Source: an uncultured Alphaproteobacteria bacterium (GTDB lineage Bacteria > Pseudomonadota > Alphaproteobacteria > HIMB59). From it: DNA of 44,722 nucleotides. The notes beneath the pieces were generated by a model. That model was not told where the DNA came from. It ran no database searches and worked only from the letters and a program-made list of their open reading frames with translations. The stretch spans positions 1-44,722 of the forward strand of contig CACJQJ010000005.1 in assembly GCA_902595525.1 (NCBI GenBank). The letters are read 5' to 3'. Positions 8,760-19,876 of the stretch are shown here, in pieces. How positions within the stretch are numbered: the first letter of the stretch is position 1; each line of letters opens with the position of its first letter. Made by a program: the position numbers and the translations under genes.

Positions 8760-8843
8760 AGGTCGTGGTGCCAACTTTATATGAATAAAGCTTTCTCATG
8801 CGGGGTGAGATTCGGCACATTTAAACAAAAATGTTCACGACCT
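8760..8843. ncRNA. Candidate structured RNA element (riboswitch-like), strand unresolved
   Basis: An outer 8-bp helix pairs 8760-8767 with 8836-8843 (AGGTCGTG/CACGACCT). Inside it, 8768-8772 pairs with 8814-8818 (GTGCC/GGCAC) and closes a three-way junction. That junction holds two perfect hairpins: 8775-8780 with 8785-8790, loop ATGA; and 8794-8798 with 8806-8810, loop TGCGGGG. An A-rich 17-base linker follows. Four nested perfect helices are well above what AT-rich spacer DNA normally shows. It lies between divergent dctQ (50 bp away) and sdhC (162 bp away). Two extra G-U closures (8759-8844 and 8799-8805) slightly favour the + strand. I could not match it to a known riboswitch or ribozyme class. 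Confidence 0.5.
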
Positions 8844-9005
8844 GATTGAATTTTAATTGAATATAGGGCATTTTCAGAACCTTAATTTTAATGAAAGGGC
8901 AATTTGATTAACATTTTTTCCACAGCCTTATTTATTCATGTTACGCATGAATTAATAAAATAATAGTTTTTTACTATAAGACATTTTTAAATATATTGCC
9001 TTTCT
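8844..9005 (+). promoter_or_regulatory. Leader/promoter region of the sdh operon
   Basis: This gene-free stretch separates the structured element from sdhC. It contains a perfect inverted repeat ATTCATG-N5-CATGAAT at 8934-8952, which could be a protein-binding site or a small hairpin. It also has two similar short words, AGGGCATTT near 8866 and AAGGGCAATTT near 8896. I could not assign a convincing -35/-10 pair because the whole stretch is AT-rich. The promoter for the seven-gene TCA cluster should lie here or just upstream. Confidence 0.3.
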
Positions 9006-9371
9006 ATGGCTCCAATATCACCCCATTTGCAAATATATAGGCCTTTTTTGACAATGTTATTTTCTATCTCCAGCAGGATAGGAGCAATTGCATTTGCATT
9101 TTCTTTACCTTTTTTTGCAATTTGGTTAGGAAGCTTAAATTTTTTCCCTCAACTTAATCAAGTATTAACATTGTTGATAAACTTGCTACCTATAAAGCTA
9201 ATATTTGTCTTTTGGTTTTTTATTTTTAATCATCATTTGTTAAACGGTTTTAAATATTTCTTATGGTCATTTTCAATTGGAATGGATCTTAAAAATGTCT
9301 ACTTAGTGACATATCTTATTCTAGTAGCAAATATTATTATGACTTTGATTTTTACTTGGATGATATTTTAA
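9006..9371 (+). CDS. sdhC: Succinate dehydrogenase cytochrome b556 subunit
   Basis: This 121-residue membrane subunit has three predicted helices and anchors succinate dehydrogenase (complex II). The N-terminal SPHLQIYRP and the following SISSRIGA region correspond to the conserved SPHL.IY...SI.HR.TG signature, including the quinone-site Ser/Arg. The histidine pair in FNHHLLNGFKYFLW is in the position of the haem-ligating His motif. The usual HR before the glycine is SR here, a small divergence. First gene of the sdhCDAB-mdh-sucAB run; its stop overlaps the sdhD start (TAATG). Confidence 0.87.
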   Translation: MAPISPHLQIYRPFLTMLFSISSRIGAIAFAFSLPFFAIWLGSLNFFPQLNQVLTLLINLLPIKLIFVFWFFIFNHHLLNGFKYFLWSFSIGMDLKNVYLVTYLILVANIIMTLIFTWMIF

Positions 9372-9682
9372 TGAAAGCATCTCAAAAGTGGAAAATAGAA
9401 AGAATTTTATATCTAGCGTTAATTCCTATTAGTTATTGGTTTATTTTATTTTTTTTAAGTTCTTACTCCGATGTAAATTCTCTTAATATCTCATTATCAT
9501 CTTACACTAATAAGATTTTATTATTAATTTTTTTTATCATATCAATGCTTCATATTAGAATTCAACTGGGCAAAGTTTATGAAGATTATTTTCAATTAAA
9601 TAAAATGAAACTTTATTCTTTAATAACAGACGTCATTATTGGTATTTCCTTTCTCTTCTTTTTACCGGTGTTATTTATTTAA
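9371..9682 (+). CDS. sdhD: Succinate dehydrogenase membrane anchor subunit
   Basis: This protein has 103 residues from the ATG at 9371. That ATG is preferred over the one at 9356 because it gives the TAATG overlap with sdhC that recurs in this region. Three hydrophobic helices are present. The motif [14 protein letters not shown] matches the family's H..LG...EDY signature, with the conserved Asp-Tyr of the quinone pocket. SdhD sequences diverge strongly, so this motif and the position between sdhC and sdhA carry the assignment. Confidence 0.85.
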   Translation: MKASQKWKIERILYLALIPISYWFILFFLSSYSDVNSLNISLSSYTNKILLLIFFIISMLHIRIQLGKVYEDYFQLNKMKLYSLITDVIIGISFLFFLPVLFI

Positions 9683-9683
9683 T

Positions 9684-11462
9684 ATGAATTATACAGATCA
9701 TAAATTAGATGTAGTTGTATTAGGTGCTGGTGGAGCGGGCTTGAGAGCAGCTTTAGGTTGCTCTGAACAAGGCCTTAAAACTGCATGTGTCTCAAAAGTT
9801 TACCCTACAAGAAGTCATACTGTTGCGGCTCAAGGTGGAATTGGAGCTGCCTTAGCTAATATGGGCGAGGACAGCTGGCAGTGGCATATGTTTGACACTG
9901 TAAAAGGCTCAGACTGGCTGGGTGATCAAGACAGTATTGAATATTTATGCTCAAATGCAGTCGACTCAATTGTTGAGCTTGAACATTATGGTATGCCATT
10001 TTCAAGAACAGATGATGGTAAGATTTATCAAAGACCTTTTGGTGGCCATATGACAAAAAATGGTAAAGGCGAGCCAGCAAGCCGAGCTTGCGCTGCAGCA
10101 GACAGGACCGGCCATGCATTACTCCATACCCTGTATCAACAAAGCCTCAAAAATAACGTTGATTTTTATAACGAATATTTCGCTATAGACTTACTAAAAG
10201 ATGATAATGATACAATTTGTGGTCTTTTAGCAATTAGTATAGAGGATGGATCATTGCATCGTTTTATTGCAAAAATGACTATTCTCGCAACTGGGGGTTA
10301 TGGAAGAATTTTTCAATCCTCAACGAGTGCCCATATTTGCACTGGTGATGGAGCAGGCATAGCATTAAGAGCTGGTCTTCCCCTATCTGATATGGAGTTT
10401 ATTCAATTTCATCCAACAGGAATATATGGTGTGGGTGTTTTAATTTCAGAAGCAGCTAGAGGTGAAGGAGGTATTCTTAAGAACAACGAAGGCACAAGGT
10501 TTATGTTAGAATATGCCCCGAATGCAAAAGACCTGGCCGCTAGAGATGTTATATCAAGATTCATAAGTAAAGAGATAAGCGCAGGTAGAGGATGCGGACC
10601 TAACAAAGATTATATAAATCTCCATTTGGAACATCTTGATGCAGATATGCTTGCAAAAAGATTACCTGGTATTTCTGAGTCAGTTAAAGCCTTTTGTGGA
10701 AGAGATATTTCGAAAGAGCCAATCCCAGTAATTCCAACTGTTCATTATTGTATGGGTGGGATTCCTACAAACTTTAAAGCAGAGGTTTTGAAACCAAATG
10801 ACTCTAATACAGAAGAAGTCTGTGAGGGACTAATGGCTATTGGAGAAGCTGCATGCGCTTCAGTTCATGGAGCTAATCGACTTGGAACAAATGCTTTAGC
10901 TGAGCTCGTAGTTTTTGGAAGGGGCGCAGCAATTCAGGCTGGCCAAGTTATTGATACCAAAGAGTCATTGAGAACCCCATCTCTGTCGCAAACAAATTCT
11001 ATCATAGAGAGATTAGAATCCATTAAAAGTAACAAAGGTGATGTTTCAGTCGGTGAGCTTAGAGAGAGGATGCAAAAGACTGTGCAAAAAAGATTTGGTG
11101 TTTACAGAGAAAGTGAAACTTTGAAATTAGGCAATGATGAATTAGCCTCAATGTCACAAGATTTAAAACATATTAAAGTTAAAGATCAGTCAGATGTTTT
11201 TAATACAGATTTAGTTGAAGCTTTAGAACTACATAATTTAATGCAAGTTGCTGGAAGTGTTGGTGTTTCTGCTGAGCAAAGAACTGAAAGTAGAGGTGCT
11301 CACGCTAGAGAGGACTTTCCTGACAGAGATGATGAAAATTGGTTAAAACACACTCTTTTTTGGGGTGATGTTACTGATTATAAAGTCACCCATAGACCAG
11401 TGAGAATGACTACACTGAGTAACCAAATCTCTGTCATCCAACCACAAGTAAGGGTTTATTAA
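9684..11462 (+). CDS. sdhA: Succinate dehydrogenase flavoprotein subunit
   Basis: This 592-residue catalytic subunit oxidises succinate to fumarate. The start is the ATG at 9684, one base after sdhD; an in-frame ATG at 9639 would add 15 residues that do not look like SdhA and would overlap sdhD. The FAD fold [10 protein letters not shown] lies at residues 14-23. His45 in [11 protein letters not shown] is the residue that covalently binds FAD. Other family blocks are visible: [18 protein letters not shown] and [16 protein letters not shown]. The length matches alphaproteobacterial SdhA. It abuts sdhB directly. Confidence 0.97.
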   Translation: MNYTDHKLDVVVLGAGGAGLRAALGCSEQGLKTACVSKVYPTRSHTVAAQGGIGAALANMGEDSWQWHMFDTVKGSDWLGDQDSIEYLCSNAVDSIVELEHYGMPFSRTDDGKIYQRPFGGHMTKNGKGEPASRACAAADRTGHALLHTLYQQSLKNNVDFYNEYFAIDLLKDDNDTICGLLAISIEDGSLHRFIAKMTILATGGYGRIFQSSTSAHICTGDGAGIALRAGLPLSDMEFIQFHPTGIYGVGVLISEAARGEGGILKNNEGTRFMLEYAPNAKDLAARDVISRFISKEISAGRGCGPNKDYINLHLEHLDADMLAKRLPGISESVKAFCGRDISKEPIPVIPTVHYCMGGIPTNFKAEVLKPNDSNTEEVCEGLMAIGEAACASVHGANRLGTNALAELVVFGRGAAIQAGQVIDTKESLRTPSLSQTNSIIERLESIKSNKGDVSVGELRERMQKTVQKRFGVYRESETLKLGNDELASMSQDLKHIKVKDQSDVFNTDLVEALELHNLMQVAGSVGVSAEQRTESRGAHAREDFPDRDDENWLKHTLFWGDVTDYKVTHRPVRMTTLSNQISVIQPQVRVY

Positions 11463-12266
11463 ATGGTACAACTTACTCTTCCAAAAAACTCAGTTCCAGT
11501 TAAAGGGAAGTCTTATTCCAATGTCGATCTCATTGACGAGCAATCTCAACAAAATCATGATATCCGAATTATAAATGTTTATAGGTGGTCAGGTGATGAA
11601 AATACCCCTCCTCAAATCGATCGATTTGAAATTGATGTAGCTAAAGCAGGAACAATGGTTCTAGATATATTAAATAAAATTAAAGCTGAAGTTGATCCAA
11701 GTTTAACTTTTAGAAAATCTTGTAGAGAAGGTGTTTGTGGATCATGTGCAATGAACATAGATGGAGTAAATACACTTGCATGTCAAAAACATATAGAAGA
11801 GTGTTCGGATGAAATAAATATTTATCCTCTTCCTCATATGAAGGTATTAAAAGATCTAGTGGTTGATTTAAAAAAAGCATTTGAACAATTTAAATCTATA
11901 AAACCATGGTTAAATAAAAAGTCCCCAAATAATAAACGTGAAAACTTACAGTCAGTTGAAGATAGAGATAAGTTGGATGGTAAATGGGAATGTGTTATGT
12001 GTTTCTCTTGTAGCACCTCTTGTCCTAGTTATTGGTGGAACGAGGATAAATATTTAGGACCAGCTGTATTGCTTCAAGCAAACCGCTGGATACAAGATAG
12101 TAGAGATGAAGAAAAAAAAGAAAGGTTGAATGAATTAGATGATAGTTTTAAACTATACAGATGTCATTCGATTATGAATTGCACGAACTCTTGTCCGAAA
12201 GGATTAAATCCAGCTAAAGCGATAGCTGAAATAAAACATGAAATATCCAAAATGGATAATAAGTGA
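11463..12266 (+). CDS. sdhB: Succinate dehydrogenase iron-sulfur subunit
   Basis: This 267-residue electron-transfer subunit links the flavin to the quinone site. The N-terminal ferredoxin domain carries [15 protein letters not shown] and a following LAC cysteine for the 2Fe-2S cluster. The C-terminal domain has [12 protein letters not shown] and [17 protein letters not shown], the cysteines for the 4Fe-4S and 3Fe-4S clusters. All expected ligands appear intact. It begins the base after the sdhA stop and overlaps the mdh GTG start (GTGA). Confidence 0.97.
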   Translation: MVQLTLPKNSVPVKGKSYSNVDLIDEQSQQNHDIRIINVYRWSGDENTPPQIDRFEIDVAKAGTMVLDILNKIKAEVDPSLTFRKSCREGVCGSCAMNIDGVNTLACQKHIEECSDEINIYPLPHMKVLKDLVVDLKKAFEQFKSIKPWLNKKSPNNKRENLQSVEDRDKLDGKWECVMCFSCSTSCPSYWWNEDKYLGPAVLLQANRWIQDSRDEEKKERLNELDDSFKLYRCHSIMNCTNSCPKGLNPAKAIAEIKHEISKMDNK

Positions 12267-13207
12267 ATAAAATATCATTAATTGGTGCTGGAAATATTGG
12301 AGGCACACTCGCACATTTATTAGCTTTAAAAAAACTCGGTAATATAACACTTATTGATGTTGTTAACGGGATGCCTCAAGGAAAAGCTTTAGACCTTAGT
12401 CAATCATCAGCAGTCGAAGGTTTCACAGGGTCAATAGAGGGTACCAATGATTTTTCAAAAATGAAGGGATCTGACGTTATCATCATAACTGCTGGCTTAC
12501 CCCGTAAACCTGGAATGAGTAGAGATGATTTACTTGAGATCAATGGAAAAATAATAAAAAAAATTGCACTAGATATAAAAAAATATGCTCCTAAAGCATT
12601 TGTTATTTGTATTACAAATCCACTAGATGCGATGGTATACGTTCTACAGAAATATTCCAAACTACCTAAAAACATGTGTGTGGGCATGGCAGGAGTATTG
12701 GACTCCTCCCGAATGAAATACTTCTTATCAGATGCTTTGAAGGTATCCGTGAATGATGTTGAAACATTTGTATTAGGAGGCCATGGAGATGACATGGTGC
12801 CTTTAATTAATTACACAACAATAGGAGGTGTCCCTTTAATCGATTTTATAAAGCTTAAAAAATTCCCTTATTCAAAAATTGAAAAAATAGTCGATCGAAC
12901 AAGAATGGGCGGTGGTGAAATTGTGAAGTTATTAAAAAATGGATCAGCTTTCTACGCACCTGCAAGTTCGGCAATTCAGATGGCAGAGGCTTTTTTATTA
13001 AATCAAAAAAAACTTTTACCTTGTGCTGCTTTTATCAATGGCCAATATGGCCTTAAAAATATGTATATGGGAGTACCTACAATTATTGGAAATAAAGGAA
13101 TTGAAAAAATTATTGAGGTAAAACTTACAGCCAAAGAGAAATTAATGTTAAAAAAATCTGTCAAATCTGTGCAGGGTTTAGTATCTGCTGTAGACAAGCT
13201 TTTATGA
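12263..13207 (+). CDS. mdh: Malate dehydrogenase
   Basis: This 314-residue NAD-dependent enzyme of the LDH-like MDH group found in Alphaproteobacteria oxidises malate to oxaloacetate. The dinucleotide fold [13 protein letters not shown] is at the N-terminus with an Asp (TLIDV) ending strand two, indicating NAD preference. The mobile-loop region carries [11 protein letters not shown] with the substrate arginines, and [10 protein letters not shown] holds the catalytic histidine. The start is GTG at 12263, overlapping the sdhB stop. In many relatives sucC and sucD come next; here sucA does. Confidence 0.95.
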   Translation: MNKISLIGAGNIGGTLAHLLALKKLGNITLIDVVNGMPQGKALDLSQSSAVEGFTGSIEGTNDFSKMKGSDVIIITAGLPRKPGMSRDDLLEINGKIIKKIALDIKKYAPKAFVICITNPLDAMVYVLQKYSKLPKNMCVGMAGVLDSSRMKYFLSDALKVSVNDVETFVLGGHGDDMVPLINYTTIGGVPLIDFIKLKKFPYSKIEKIVDRTRMGGGEIVKLLKNGSAFYAPASSAIQMAEAFLLNQKKLLPCAAFINGQYGLKNMYMGVPTIIGNKGIEKIIEVKLTAKEKLMLKKSVKSVQGLVSAVDKLL

Positions 13208-13258
13208 TCAAAAATCAAATGACATCTTTATTAGATAGGCGTATACATAAACCTATTA

Positions 13259-16108
13259 ATGAGATCTTATAATTCATTTCTCACAACTAATAATGCCTCT
13301 CAAGTAATAGCGATATATAGAGATTATATAAAAGACCCAAGTCTTGTTGATAAGAGCTGGCATGAATTTTTTAAAGCTCTCGCTCCTGAGGAAATCTCTA
13401 TTCTAGCTGACTATCAAAAAATAAATTGGTCACAGACCTCAAGAGACGTTGATTTCAATCAGATTTCTCTTGATCAGGCAATAACTGACTCTCTTCGACT
13501 TGTAATGATGATAAGAGCTTACAGAGAGATAGGGCACCTTATAGCTGATCTTGACCCTTTAGGTTTAATGGCAAAGAACAATCCATCAGGTTTAGATCCC
13601 GAGTATTATGGTTTTCAAAAAAAAGATTATGATCGAAAAATTTTTTTATTTGGATATTTAGGATTTCAGAAAGCTACTGTACGTGAAGTTTTTGAAAAAC
13701 TTCAAAGCATCTATTCTGGCACCTTGGCAATTGAATACAAACATATTCAGTCCGCCGAAGAATACAAATGGCTGAAGGATAGAATAGAAGAAAAAAAAGA
13801 TATGCAATTAACCCCTAAGGGTAAAAGAACAATATTGGAGAGATTAATTACAGCTGAATATTTTGAAAAGTTTCTAGATACAAAGTATAGAGGCACCAAA
13901 AGATTTGGACTTGAAGGAGCTGAGTCTACTATACCAGCACTTGAACAGATTTTAAAAAGATCCTCAGAATATGGTGTAGAAGATTTTTCCTTTGCATGCG
14001 CCCACAGAGGAAGACTAAATATATTAGCTAACATTGTAAAAAAACCTCATGTTCAAATTTTTGGAGAATTTATCCATGGAGGAGAAAATGCCCTTAGTGA
14101 CCAGGGCTCTGGTGATGTTAAATATCATTTAGGTGCAAGCTCTGATAGAAGTTTTGGAGGTAAGATTATTCATGTGAGTATGGCAGCTAATCCCTCTCAC
14201 TTAGAGGCGGTAAATCCAGTTGTAGCCGGCAAAATAAGAGCTAAACAAACAATCATTCAAGACAAAAATAATACGAAAGTTTCAGGTCTACTTATTCACG
14301 GAGACGCAGCAATTGCAGGACAAGGTATTGTTGCTGAAACCTTTACTATGTCACAATTAAATGGCTACAGAATTGGTGGACTAATTCACTTTATTATCAA
14401 TAATCAAATTGGATTTACAACTAGCCCTCAATATAGCAGATCTGCGCCTTACTCTTCAGAGATAGGAAAAATTGTTCAATCCCCAATATTTCATGTAAAT
14501 GGAGATGACCCAGAGGCTGTTGTTTTAGCCTCAAGAGCTGCAACAGAATTTAGAAACACATTCAAAAAAGATACACTTGTCGATATGTTTTGTTACAGAA
14601 AACATGGACACAACGAGGGTGACGAGCCCTCTTTCACTCAACCATTGATGTATCAAACTATAAAAAAGAAAAAAACAGTTGCTAGTATTTATGCAGATAA
14701 ACTTATAAGCCAAGAAGTAGTAAATACAAAACAGGTAGACTTCATCAAAGACAGAATATGGTCTGATTTCGAGAAGAAATTTGAAAAAGCAAAAAACTAT
14801 AAATTAAAAACAAAATCTTGGATGGGTGGACAATGGAGTGGATTAAGTCTTGCACCAAAAGACCCACTAAGAAGAGGTAGAACAGCCGAGTCAGAAAAAT
14901 CCTTAAAGGAAATTGGCACAAAAATTTCACAAATACCTAAAGGGTTTAATCTTCATCCGAAATTAGAAAAGTTTAACAAATCTCGACTAACTTCAATAAA
15001 ATCAGGAAAGAATATTGACTGGTCTTTTGCTGAGGCTTTAGCATTTGGAGCATTGTTAAAGGAAGGATATAGAGTGAGACTTGCAGGTCAAGATTCTGGG
15101 AGGGGAACTTTCAGTCAGAGACACTCAGTTTTCTATGATCAAAAATCAGAAGAGAGATATATTCCACTCAATCACATTGCTAAAAATCAAAAACAATTTG
15201 AGGTAATTGATAGTTTTCTCTCTGAACTAGGTGTCCTAGGTTTTGAATATGGGTACTCATTAGCAGACCCAAATACCTTGGTTTTATGGGAGGCCCAATT
15301 TGGAGATTTTGCCAACGGTGCCCAAATTATTATTGACCAGTTTATTGCTTCAAGTGAAAGAAAATGGATGCAAATGAGTGGATTAGTCATGCTATTACCT
15401 CATGGTCATGAGGGCATGGGTCCTGAACACTCTAGTGCAAGAATAGAAAGGTTTCTTCAAATGGCAGCAGAAGATAACCTTCAGATTGTAAATTGCACCA
15501 CTCCTGCGAGCTACTTTCATGCTTTGAGAAGGCAAATACATAGAAATTTTAGAAAACCGCTAATAGTATTTACCCCTAAATCCACACTGCGCCACCCAAA
15601 TAATGTATCATCTATTAGTGAATTTACGGGGCGCTCATCATTTCACCGCCTTATTGAAGATGAAATCAAAAACCCAAAAAGAATAATTTTCTGCTCTGGA
15701 AAAATATTTTATGAATTAGATGATTTTAGAACAAAGAATAATATTAAAGATGTAAAAATAGTTCGTATTGAGCAAATTTATCCGTTTCCATTTGATGCGA
15801 TAGGAGAGGTTATATTAAAATATAAAGAAAGTGAGATTTTATGGGTTCAAGAGGAGCCAAAGAATATGGGAGCATGGAGTTTTGTTAAAAGTCGTATTAG
15901 ACATGTTTTAGTAAAAAATAATTTAACCAAAAAAGTTCATTATGTTGGAAGGCGCCCTGCAGCAGCTCCTGCTACAGGTATATCAAAAAGACATAGTACT
16001 AATCAGCAACTAATCAAAGAATTAGCTCTTAAATCATCACTAAAACGTGTTATAAAAGAAAGAAGTGGTGTCAGTTTTATGAAATTTAAAAACTTACCTA
16101 AAGAGTAA
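13259..16108 (+). CDS. sucA: 2-oxoglutarate dehydrogenase E1 component
   Basis: This 949-residue thiamine-diphosphate enzyme decarboxylates 2-oxoglutarate and reductively succinylates the E2 lipoyl group. The N-terminal [20 protein letters not shown] and SWHEFF segment is typical of E1o. The ThDP-binding region is recognisable in the [20 protein letters not shown] and NNQIGFTT blocks. The transketolase-like C-terminal half includes [13 protein letters not shown] and [17 protein letters not shown]. The length is in the usual 930-1000 range. Its stop overlaps the sucB start (TAATG). A 51-bp gap after mdh holds a possible leader peptide. Confidence 0.96.
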   Translation: MRSYNSFLTTNNASQVIAIYRDYIKDPSLVDKSWHEFFKALAPEEISILADYQKINWSQTSRDVDFNQISLDQAITDSLRLVMMIRAYREIGHLIADLDPLGLMAKNNPSGLDPEYYGFQKKDYDRKIFLFGYLGFQKATVREVFEKLQSIYSGTLAIEYKHIQSAEEYKWLKDRIEEKKDMQLTPKGKRTILERLITAEYFEKFLDTKYRGTKRFGLEGAESTIPALEQILKRSSEYGVEDFSFACAHRGRLNILANIVKKPHVQIFGEFIHGGENALSDQGSGDVKYHLGASSDRSFGGKIIHVSMAANPSHLEAVNPVVAGKIRAKQTIIQDKNNTKVSGLLIHGDAAIAGQGIVAETFTMSQLNGYRIGGLIHFIINNQIGFTTSPQYSRSAPYSSEIGKIVQSPIFHVNGDDPEAVVLASRAATEFRNTFKKDTLVDMFCYRKHGHNEGDEPSFTQPLMYQTIKKKKTVASIYADKLISQEVVNTKQVDFIKDRIWSDFEKKFEKAKNYKLKTKSWMGGQWSGLSLAPKDPLRRGRTAESEKSLKEIGTKISQIPKGFNLHPKLEKFNKSRLTSIKSGKNIDWSFAEALAFGALLKEGYRVRLAGQDSGRGTFSQRHSVFYDQKSEERYIPLNHIAKNQKQFEVIDSFLSELGVLGFEYGYSLADPNTLVLWEAQFGDFANGAQIIIDQFIASSERKWMQMSGLVMLLPHGHEGMGPEHSSARIERFLQMAAEDNLQIVNCTTPASYFHALRRQIHRNFRKPLIVFTPKSTLRHPNNVSSISEFTGRSSFHRLIEDEIKNPKRIIFCSGKIFYELDDFRTKNNIKDVKIVRIEQIYPFPFDAIGEVILKYKESEILWVQEEPKNMGAWSFVKSRIRHVLVKNNLTKKVHYVGRRPAAAPATGISKRHSTNQQLIKELALKSSLKRVIKERSGVSFMKFKNLPKE

Positions 16109-17193
16109 TGAAAAACATAACAGTACCTGAGCTTGGAGAGTCGATCATTGAGGGCACGCTTACATCTTGGTTGATCAAAGAGGGAGATAGCTTTGAGTCT
16201 GGCGATAATTTAGCTGAAATTGAAACAGAGAAAATCACAATTGAAATTCCTGCTCAAACCTCTGGAAAATTAACAAAGATAATAACCCCAGAGGGATCTA
16301 CTGTAAATGTTGGTCAATCTATTGCTGAAATATCAGAAAATACGACTACAGAACAAATTCCCAAATCAGAGACAAGTCAAAACGAAGAAATAAATGAAGA
16401 AAAACAAATAATGGACCCATCTAATGTCTCTAAAGTTACCGAAAATCAAACAAAAACTCCAGCTAAGGTACTTGATCTCCCAAACTTCGACGAAGATGAC
16501 TCCGCATTAGATGAAAAAACTATCCCAATGTCAAAATTAAGGCAAACAATTGCCAGAAGGTTAAAAGAAGCTCAAAATACAGCTGCCATTCTCACAACAT
16601 TTAACGAAGTTGATATGTCATCAATTATGTCTCTTAGAAAAAAAGAACAAACGAATTTTCAAAAAAAACATAGTGTGAAACTTGGCATTATGTCTTTTTT
16701 TGTTAAAGCCTGCACAGAAGTTTTAAAAGAAATACCAGAGATTAATTCAGAAATACACGATGATAAAATAATTTATAAAAACTACTTTGATATAGGTATT
16801 GCAATTGGATCTGAAAAGGGTCTTGTTGTTCCAATAATTAGAAATGCTGGAGATTTATCAAACGCAGAAATTGAAAAGTATATTATTGAATTATCTGAGA
16901 AAGCAAATTCAAATAAACTTGCCATGAGTGATTTATCAGGAGGAACATTCACAATTACAAATGGAGGAATATACGGCTCTATGATGAGCACCCCAATTAT
17001 CAACCCACCTCAAAGTGCTATACTAGGTATGCACTCAATAATTGATAGACCTATAGCGGTAAAAAAGAAGATTGTTATAAAACCAATGATGTATCTTGCA
17101 TTAAGTTATGACCACAGATTAATAGATGGTAAGCAAGCGGTAACTTTTTTAGTTAGACTCAAAGAACTGTTGGAAAATCCAAAAATTATTTAA
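16108..17193 (+). CDS. sucB: Dihydrolipoyl succinyltransferase (E2), short form
   Basis: This 361-residue E2 transfers succinyl from the lipoyl arm to CoA. The single N-terminal lipoyl domain (about residues 1-76) has its lysine at 42 in ETEKITIEI. The catalytic acyltransferase domain starts near residue 138 and carries YDHRLIDG with His336 and Asp340. Between them lies a polar, Glu/Lys/Thr-rich linker in which I cannot find the peripheral subunit-binding domain (normally a helical block with GTGxxGR). Typical bacterial SucB is about 400 residues. The gene ends in a 4-base convergent overlap with acnA; no lpd follows. Confidence 0.92.
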   Translation: MKNITVPELGESIIEGTLTSWLIKEGDSFESGDNLAEIETEKITIEIPAQTSGKLTKIITPEGSTVNVGQSIAEISENTTTEQIPKSETSQNEEINEEKQIMDPSNVSKVTENQTKTPAKVLDLPNFDEDDSALDEKTIPMSKLRQTIARRLKEAQNTAAILTTFNEVDMSSIMSLRKKEQTNFQKKHSVKLGIMSFFVKACTEVLKEIPEINSEIHDDKIIYKNYFDIGIAIGSEKGLVVPIIRNAGDLSNAEIEKYIIELSEKANSNKLAMSDLSGGTFTITNGGIYGSMMSTPIINPPQSAILGMHSIIDRPIAVKKKIVIKPMMYLALSYDHRLIDGKQAVTFLVRLKELLENPKII

Positions 17194-19823
17194 TTTTTTA
17201 GAATATTTTTTAAAACAAAATTTAATATGCCATCTGCTTTATAATATTGCAGCTCATTGATAGTATCAATTCTTAAAGTACAATCTATTTTTATATTCCT
17301 CATATTATTTTGAATAAAGACCTCTAATTCTTGTAAAGGCTTCAGGTCTTCAGTAAGTTTTATATTTATTAAATCAGACGACTGAATATTTAAATCATTT
17401 ATTGTGTGACTTTTAAGTTGTATAGGCAGAACTCCCATTCCAACCAAATTTGATCGGTGTATTCTTTCAAAACTTTCGGCAATAACTGCCTTAATACCTA
17501 ATAACTTTGTACCTTTTGCAGCCCAATCACGCGATGATCCAGTTCCGTATTCTTCTCCTGCAAAAACTACAACATTTTCAGACCTTTTTGCATACTCCAT
17601 AGCAACATCATAAACACTCATTTTTTTCTTATCAGGTTCTAAAATTGAGTATCCTCCCTCAACGTTTGATAGCAGTTGGTTTTTAATTCTTATATTGGCA
17701 AAAGTACCCCTGACCATTACTTCATGATTGCCCCTTCTAGCACCATATGAATTAAAATCATTTTGACGTATTTGCCGTTCCATGAAGTAGTTGCCAGCAG
17801 GACTATCAGCTTTAATAGCCCCTGCAGGTGAAATGTGATCTGTAGTAACACTATTGCCTAGAAGCAATAAAGGTCTTGCATTCTCAATTGGCTTAATCTC
17901 TTTATCATCATTTGATTGATTATCAAAAAACGGAGGTTTCTGTACGTAAGTTGATGAAGAATTCCAATTATACAGGTTTCCCATAGAAGTATTAATTTTT
18001 TGCCATTCTTTCGGCCCATCTAAAGCATAAGAGTATTGTTTTTTAAACATTTCAGGCGATACATTTTTTTCAACAGCATTTCGGATTTCGTTATTGCTAG
18101 GCCAAATGTCTTTTAAAAATATTTCATTACCATCTGCGTCAATACCAATGGGGTCACTTGTTAAATTAATGAGAACAGACCCTGCTAAAGCATATGCTAC
18201 AACTAAAGGTGGTGAGGCAAGATAATTAGCTTTTACGTGTGGATTAACTCTACCTTCAAAATTTCTATTACCTGAAAGTACTGAAGCAACTGTTAAATCA
18301 TTTTTTGAGATACACTCGGCAATATCTTTATCAAGTGGCCCTGAGTTCCCTATACACGTAGTGCATCCATAACCAACTAGATGAAAACCAAGTTGGTCTA
18401 AATATTTATTCAAACCCGATTTATCCAAATAATCAGTAACAACTTTTGAACCTGGAGCTAAAGAAGTCTTAACCCAAGGTTTTACTTGTAGACCTAATTC
18501 ACAAGCCTTTTTTGCGACTAAGCCTGCTGCAACTAAAACATCCGGATTAGATGTATTAGTACATGAAGTGATAGCAGCTATTACTACGTTACCATCTTGC
18601 ATTTTATAATTGTGATTTTTAATTTCTTTTTCAACGGGTTTGTTTTTTGAAAATTCTTCAAAGTTTAAATTCACGCTTTCAAGATTAATTCTATCTTGAG
18701 GTCTTTTTGGCCCTGCTAATGATGCTTGAACTTTTTCTAGTTGTAAATGAACGGTATCATTGTAATTACATGTGTCATCGGCCCATAAACCTTGAATTCT
18801 GTTATATTTTTCAACAGTATTTATCAGATCGGAGTCCCTAGATGTCAACTTCAAGTACTTGATAGTTTCTTCATCAACTGCAAAAAAACCACAAGTTGCT
18901 CCATATTCTGGAGCCATGTTGGCAATAGTTGCTCTGTCAGCGAGTGATAAATTCTTTAAACCATCACCGTAGAATTCAACAAATTTTCCAACTACTCCTT
19001 TTTCTCGAAGCATTTGTACAATTGTTAAAACTAGATCTGTTGCTGTAACACCCTCTTTCATTTTACCCGATACTTCAAAACCAACAACTTCTGGTAAAAG
19101 CATTGATACAGATTGGCCAAGCATAGCAGCCTCAGCTTCAATTCCTCCTACTCCCCAACCTAGAACACCAAGTGCGTTTACCATTGTCGTATGACTGTCT
19201 GTTCCAACTAATGTGTCAGGGTATAATAAAACTTTTTCGTCAAGCTCCTTGCTCCAAACTACTTGAGCTAAATATTCTAAATTTACTTGATGGCATATTC
19301 CTGTGCCAGGAGGAATAACCCTAAAATTTTTAAAAGCTTGTTGTCCCCATTTTAAAAACTCATATCTCTCTACATTTCTTCCAAATTCCATATCTACATT
19401 TTTTTGAAATGCATTTGGGCTAGCAAAATAATCTACCATTACAGAATGATCTATTACTAAGTCAACTTGGGACATAGGATTAACTTTTGATGGATTACCA
19501 CCTTTTTTTGAAACAGCATCACGCATTGCTGCTAAATCTGCAACAGCAGGCACGCCAGTAAAGTCTTGCATTAACACTCTTGAAGGAAGAAAAAATATTT
19601 CATGCTTTTTCTCAGGATTTTCTAATACATTTTCGATAAGGTCTTTATTTACATCTTTGCCATCTTCTAATCTAAGTAAATTTTCAATGAGTATCTTTTT
19701 TGATTTGGGTACATTTTTTATTTTAGGAAAATTATCCTCCAATTTAGATAGGTTATAGAAAATGTACTTTTTTCCATTATTTGAAAATTGATCAAGTGTT
19801 TTAAAACTATCTACTGACAACAT
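17190..19823 (-). CDS. acnA: Aconitate hydratase A
   Basis: This 877-residue aconitase of the AcnA/IRP1-like type interconverts citrate and isocitrate. Cluster cysteines are in [12 protein letters not shown] and [11 protein letters not shown]. The swivel domain carries [11 protein letters not shown], then [19 protein letters not shown] and [17 protein letters not shown], which includes substrate-binding arginines. The length is slightly below the usual 890. It lies on the opposite strand to the sdh-suc cluster and converges on sucB with a 4-base overlap. It begins about 50 bp downstream of lysR and could be read from the same leftward transcription. Confidence 0.96.
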   Translation of the reverse strand: MLSVDSFKTLDQFSNNGKKYIFYNLSKLEDNFPKIKNVPKSKKILIENLLRLEDGKDVNKDLIENVLENPEKKHEIFFLPSRVLMQDFTGVPAVADLAAMRDAVSKKGGNPSKVNPMSQVDLVIDHSVMVDYFASPNAFQKNVDMEFGRNVERYEFLKWGQQAFKNFRVIPPGTGICHQVNLEYLAQVVWSKELDEKVLLYPDTLVGTDSHTTMVNALGVLGWGVGGIEAEAAMLGQSVSMLLPEVVGFEVSGKMKEGVTATDLVLTIVQMLREKGVVGKFVEFYGDGLKNLSLADRATIANMAPEYGATCGFFAVDEETIKYLKLTSRDSDLINTVEKYNRIQGLWADDTCNYNDTVHLQLEKVQASLAGPKRPQDRINLESVNLNFEEFSKNKPVEKEIKNHNYKMQDGNVVIAAITSCTNTSNPDVLVAAGLVAKKACELGLQVKPWVKTSLAPGSKVVTDYLDKSGLNKYLDQLGFHLVGYGCTTCIGNSGPLDKDIAECISKNDLTVASVLSGNRNFEGRVNPHVKANYLASPPLVVAYALAGSVLINLTSDPIGIDADGNEIFLKDIWPSNNEIRNAVEKNVSPEMFKKQYSYALDGPKEWQKINTSMGNLYNWNSSSTYVQKPPFFDNQSNDDKEIKPIENARPLLLLGNSVTTDHISPAGAIKADSPAGNYFMERQIRQNDFNSYGARRGNHEVMVRGTFANIRIKNQLLSNVEGGYSILEPDKKKMSVYDVAMEYAKRSENVVVFAGEEYGTGSSRDWAAKGTKLLGIKAVIAESFERIHRSNLVGMGVLPIQLKSHTINDLNIQSSDLINIKLTEDLKPLQELEVFIQNNMRNIKIDCTLRIDTINELQYYKADGILNFVLKNILKN

Positions 19824-19876
19824 TCTTTTATTATAAACATTAATTAGTAAATTTATTTATGCATTATACTAATTAA

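Noticed and set aside
8836..8850. CACGACCTGATT resembling the TPP riboswitch segment AACCTGAT
   Set aside because: The CUGAGA, ACCC and downstream GGAUAAUGCC elements of the TPP aptamer are absent, and this sequence is already used in the long outer helix of the candidate structured RNA.
8963..8977. ATAGT-TTTTT-ACTAT hairpin upstream of sdhC
   Set aside because: A five-pair AT-only stem is too weak to call a terminator or regulatory hairpin.
9639..9683. Upstream in-frame ATG extending sdhA by 15 residues
   Set aside because: The extension overlaps the sdhD coding end, has no resemblance to SdhA, and the ATG at 9684 gives the expected N-terminus.
9856..10119. Antisense 87-codon frame inside sdhA (and similar long antisense frames in thiolase, mdh, sucA and glpK)
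   Set aside because: These mirror codon structure of well-supported genes, lack ribosome sites and encode no recognisable protein.
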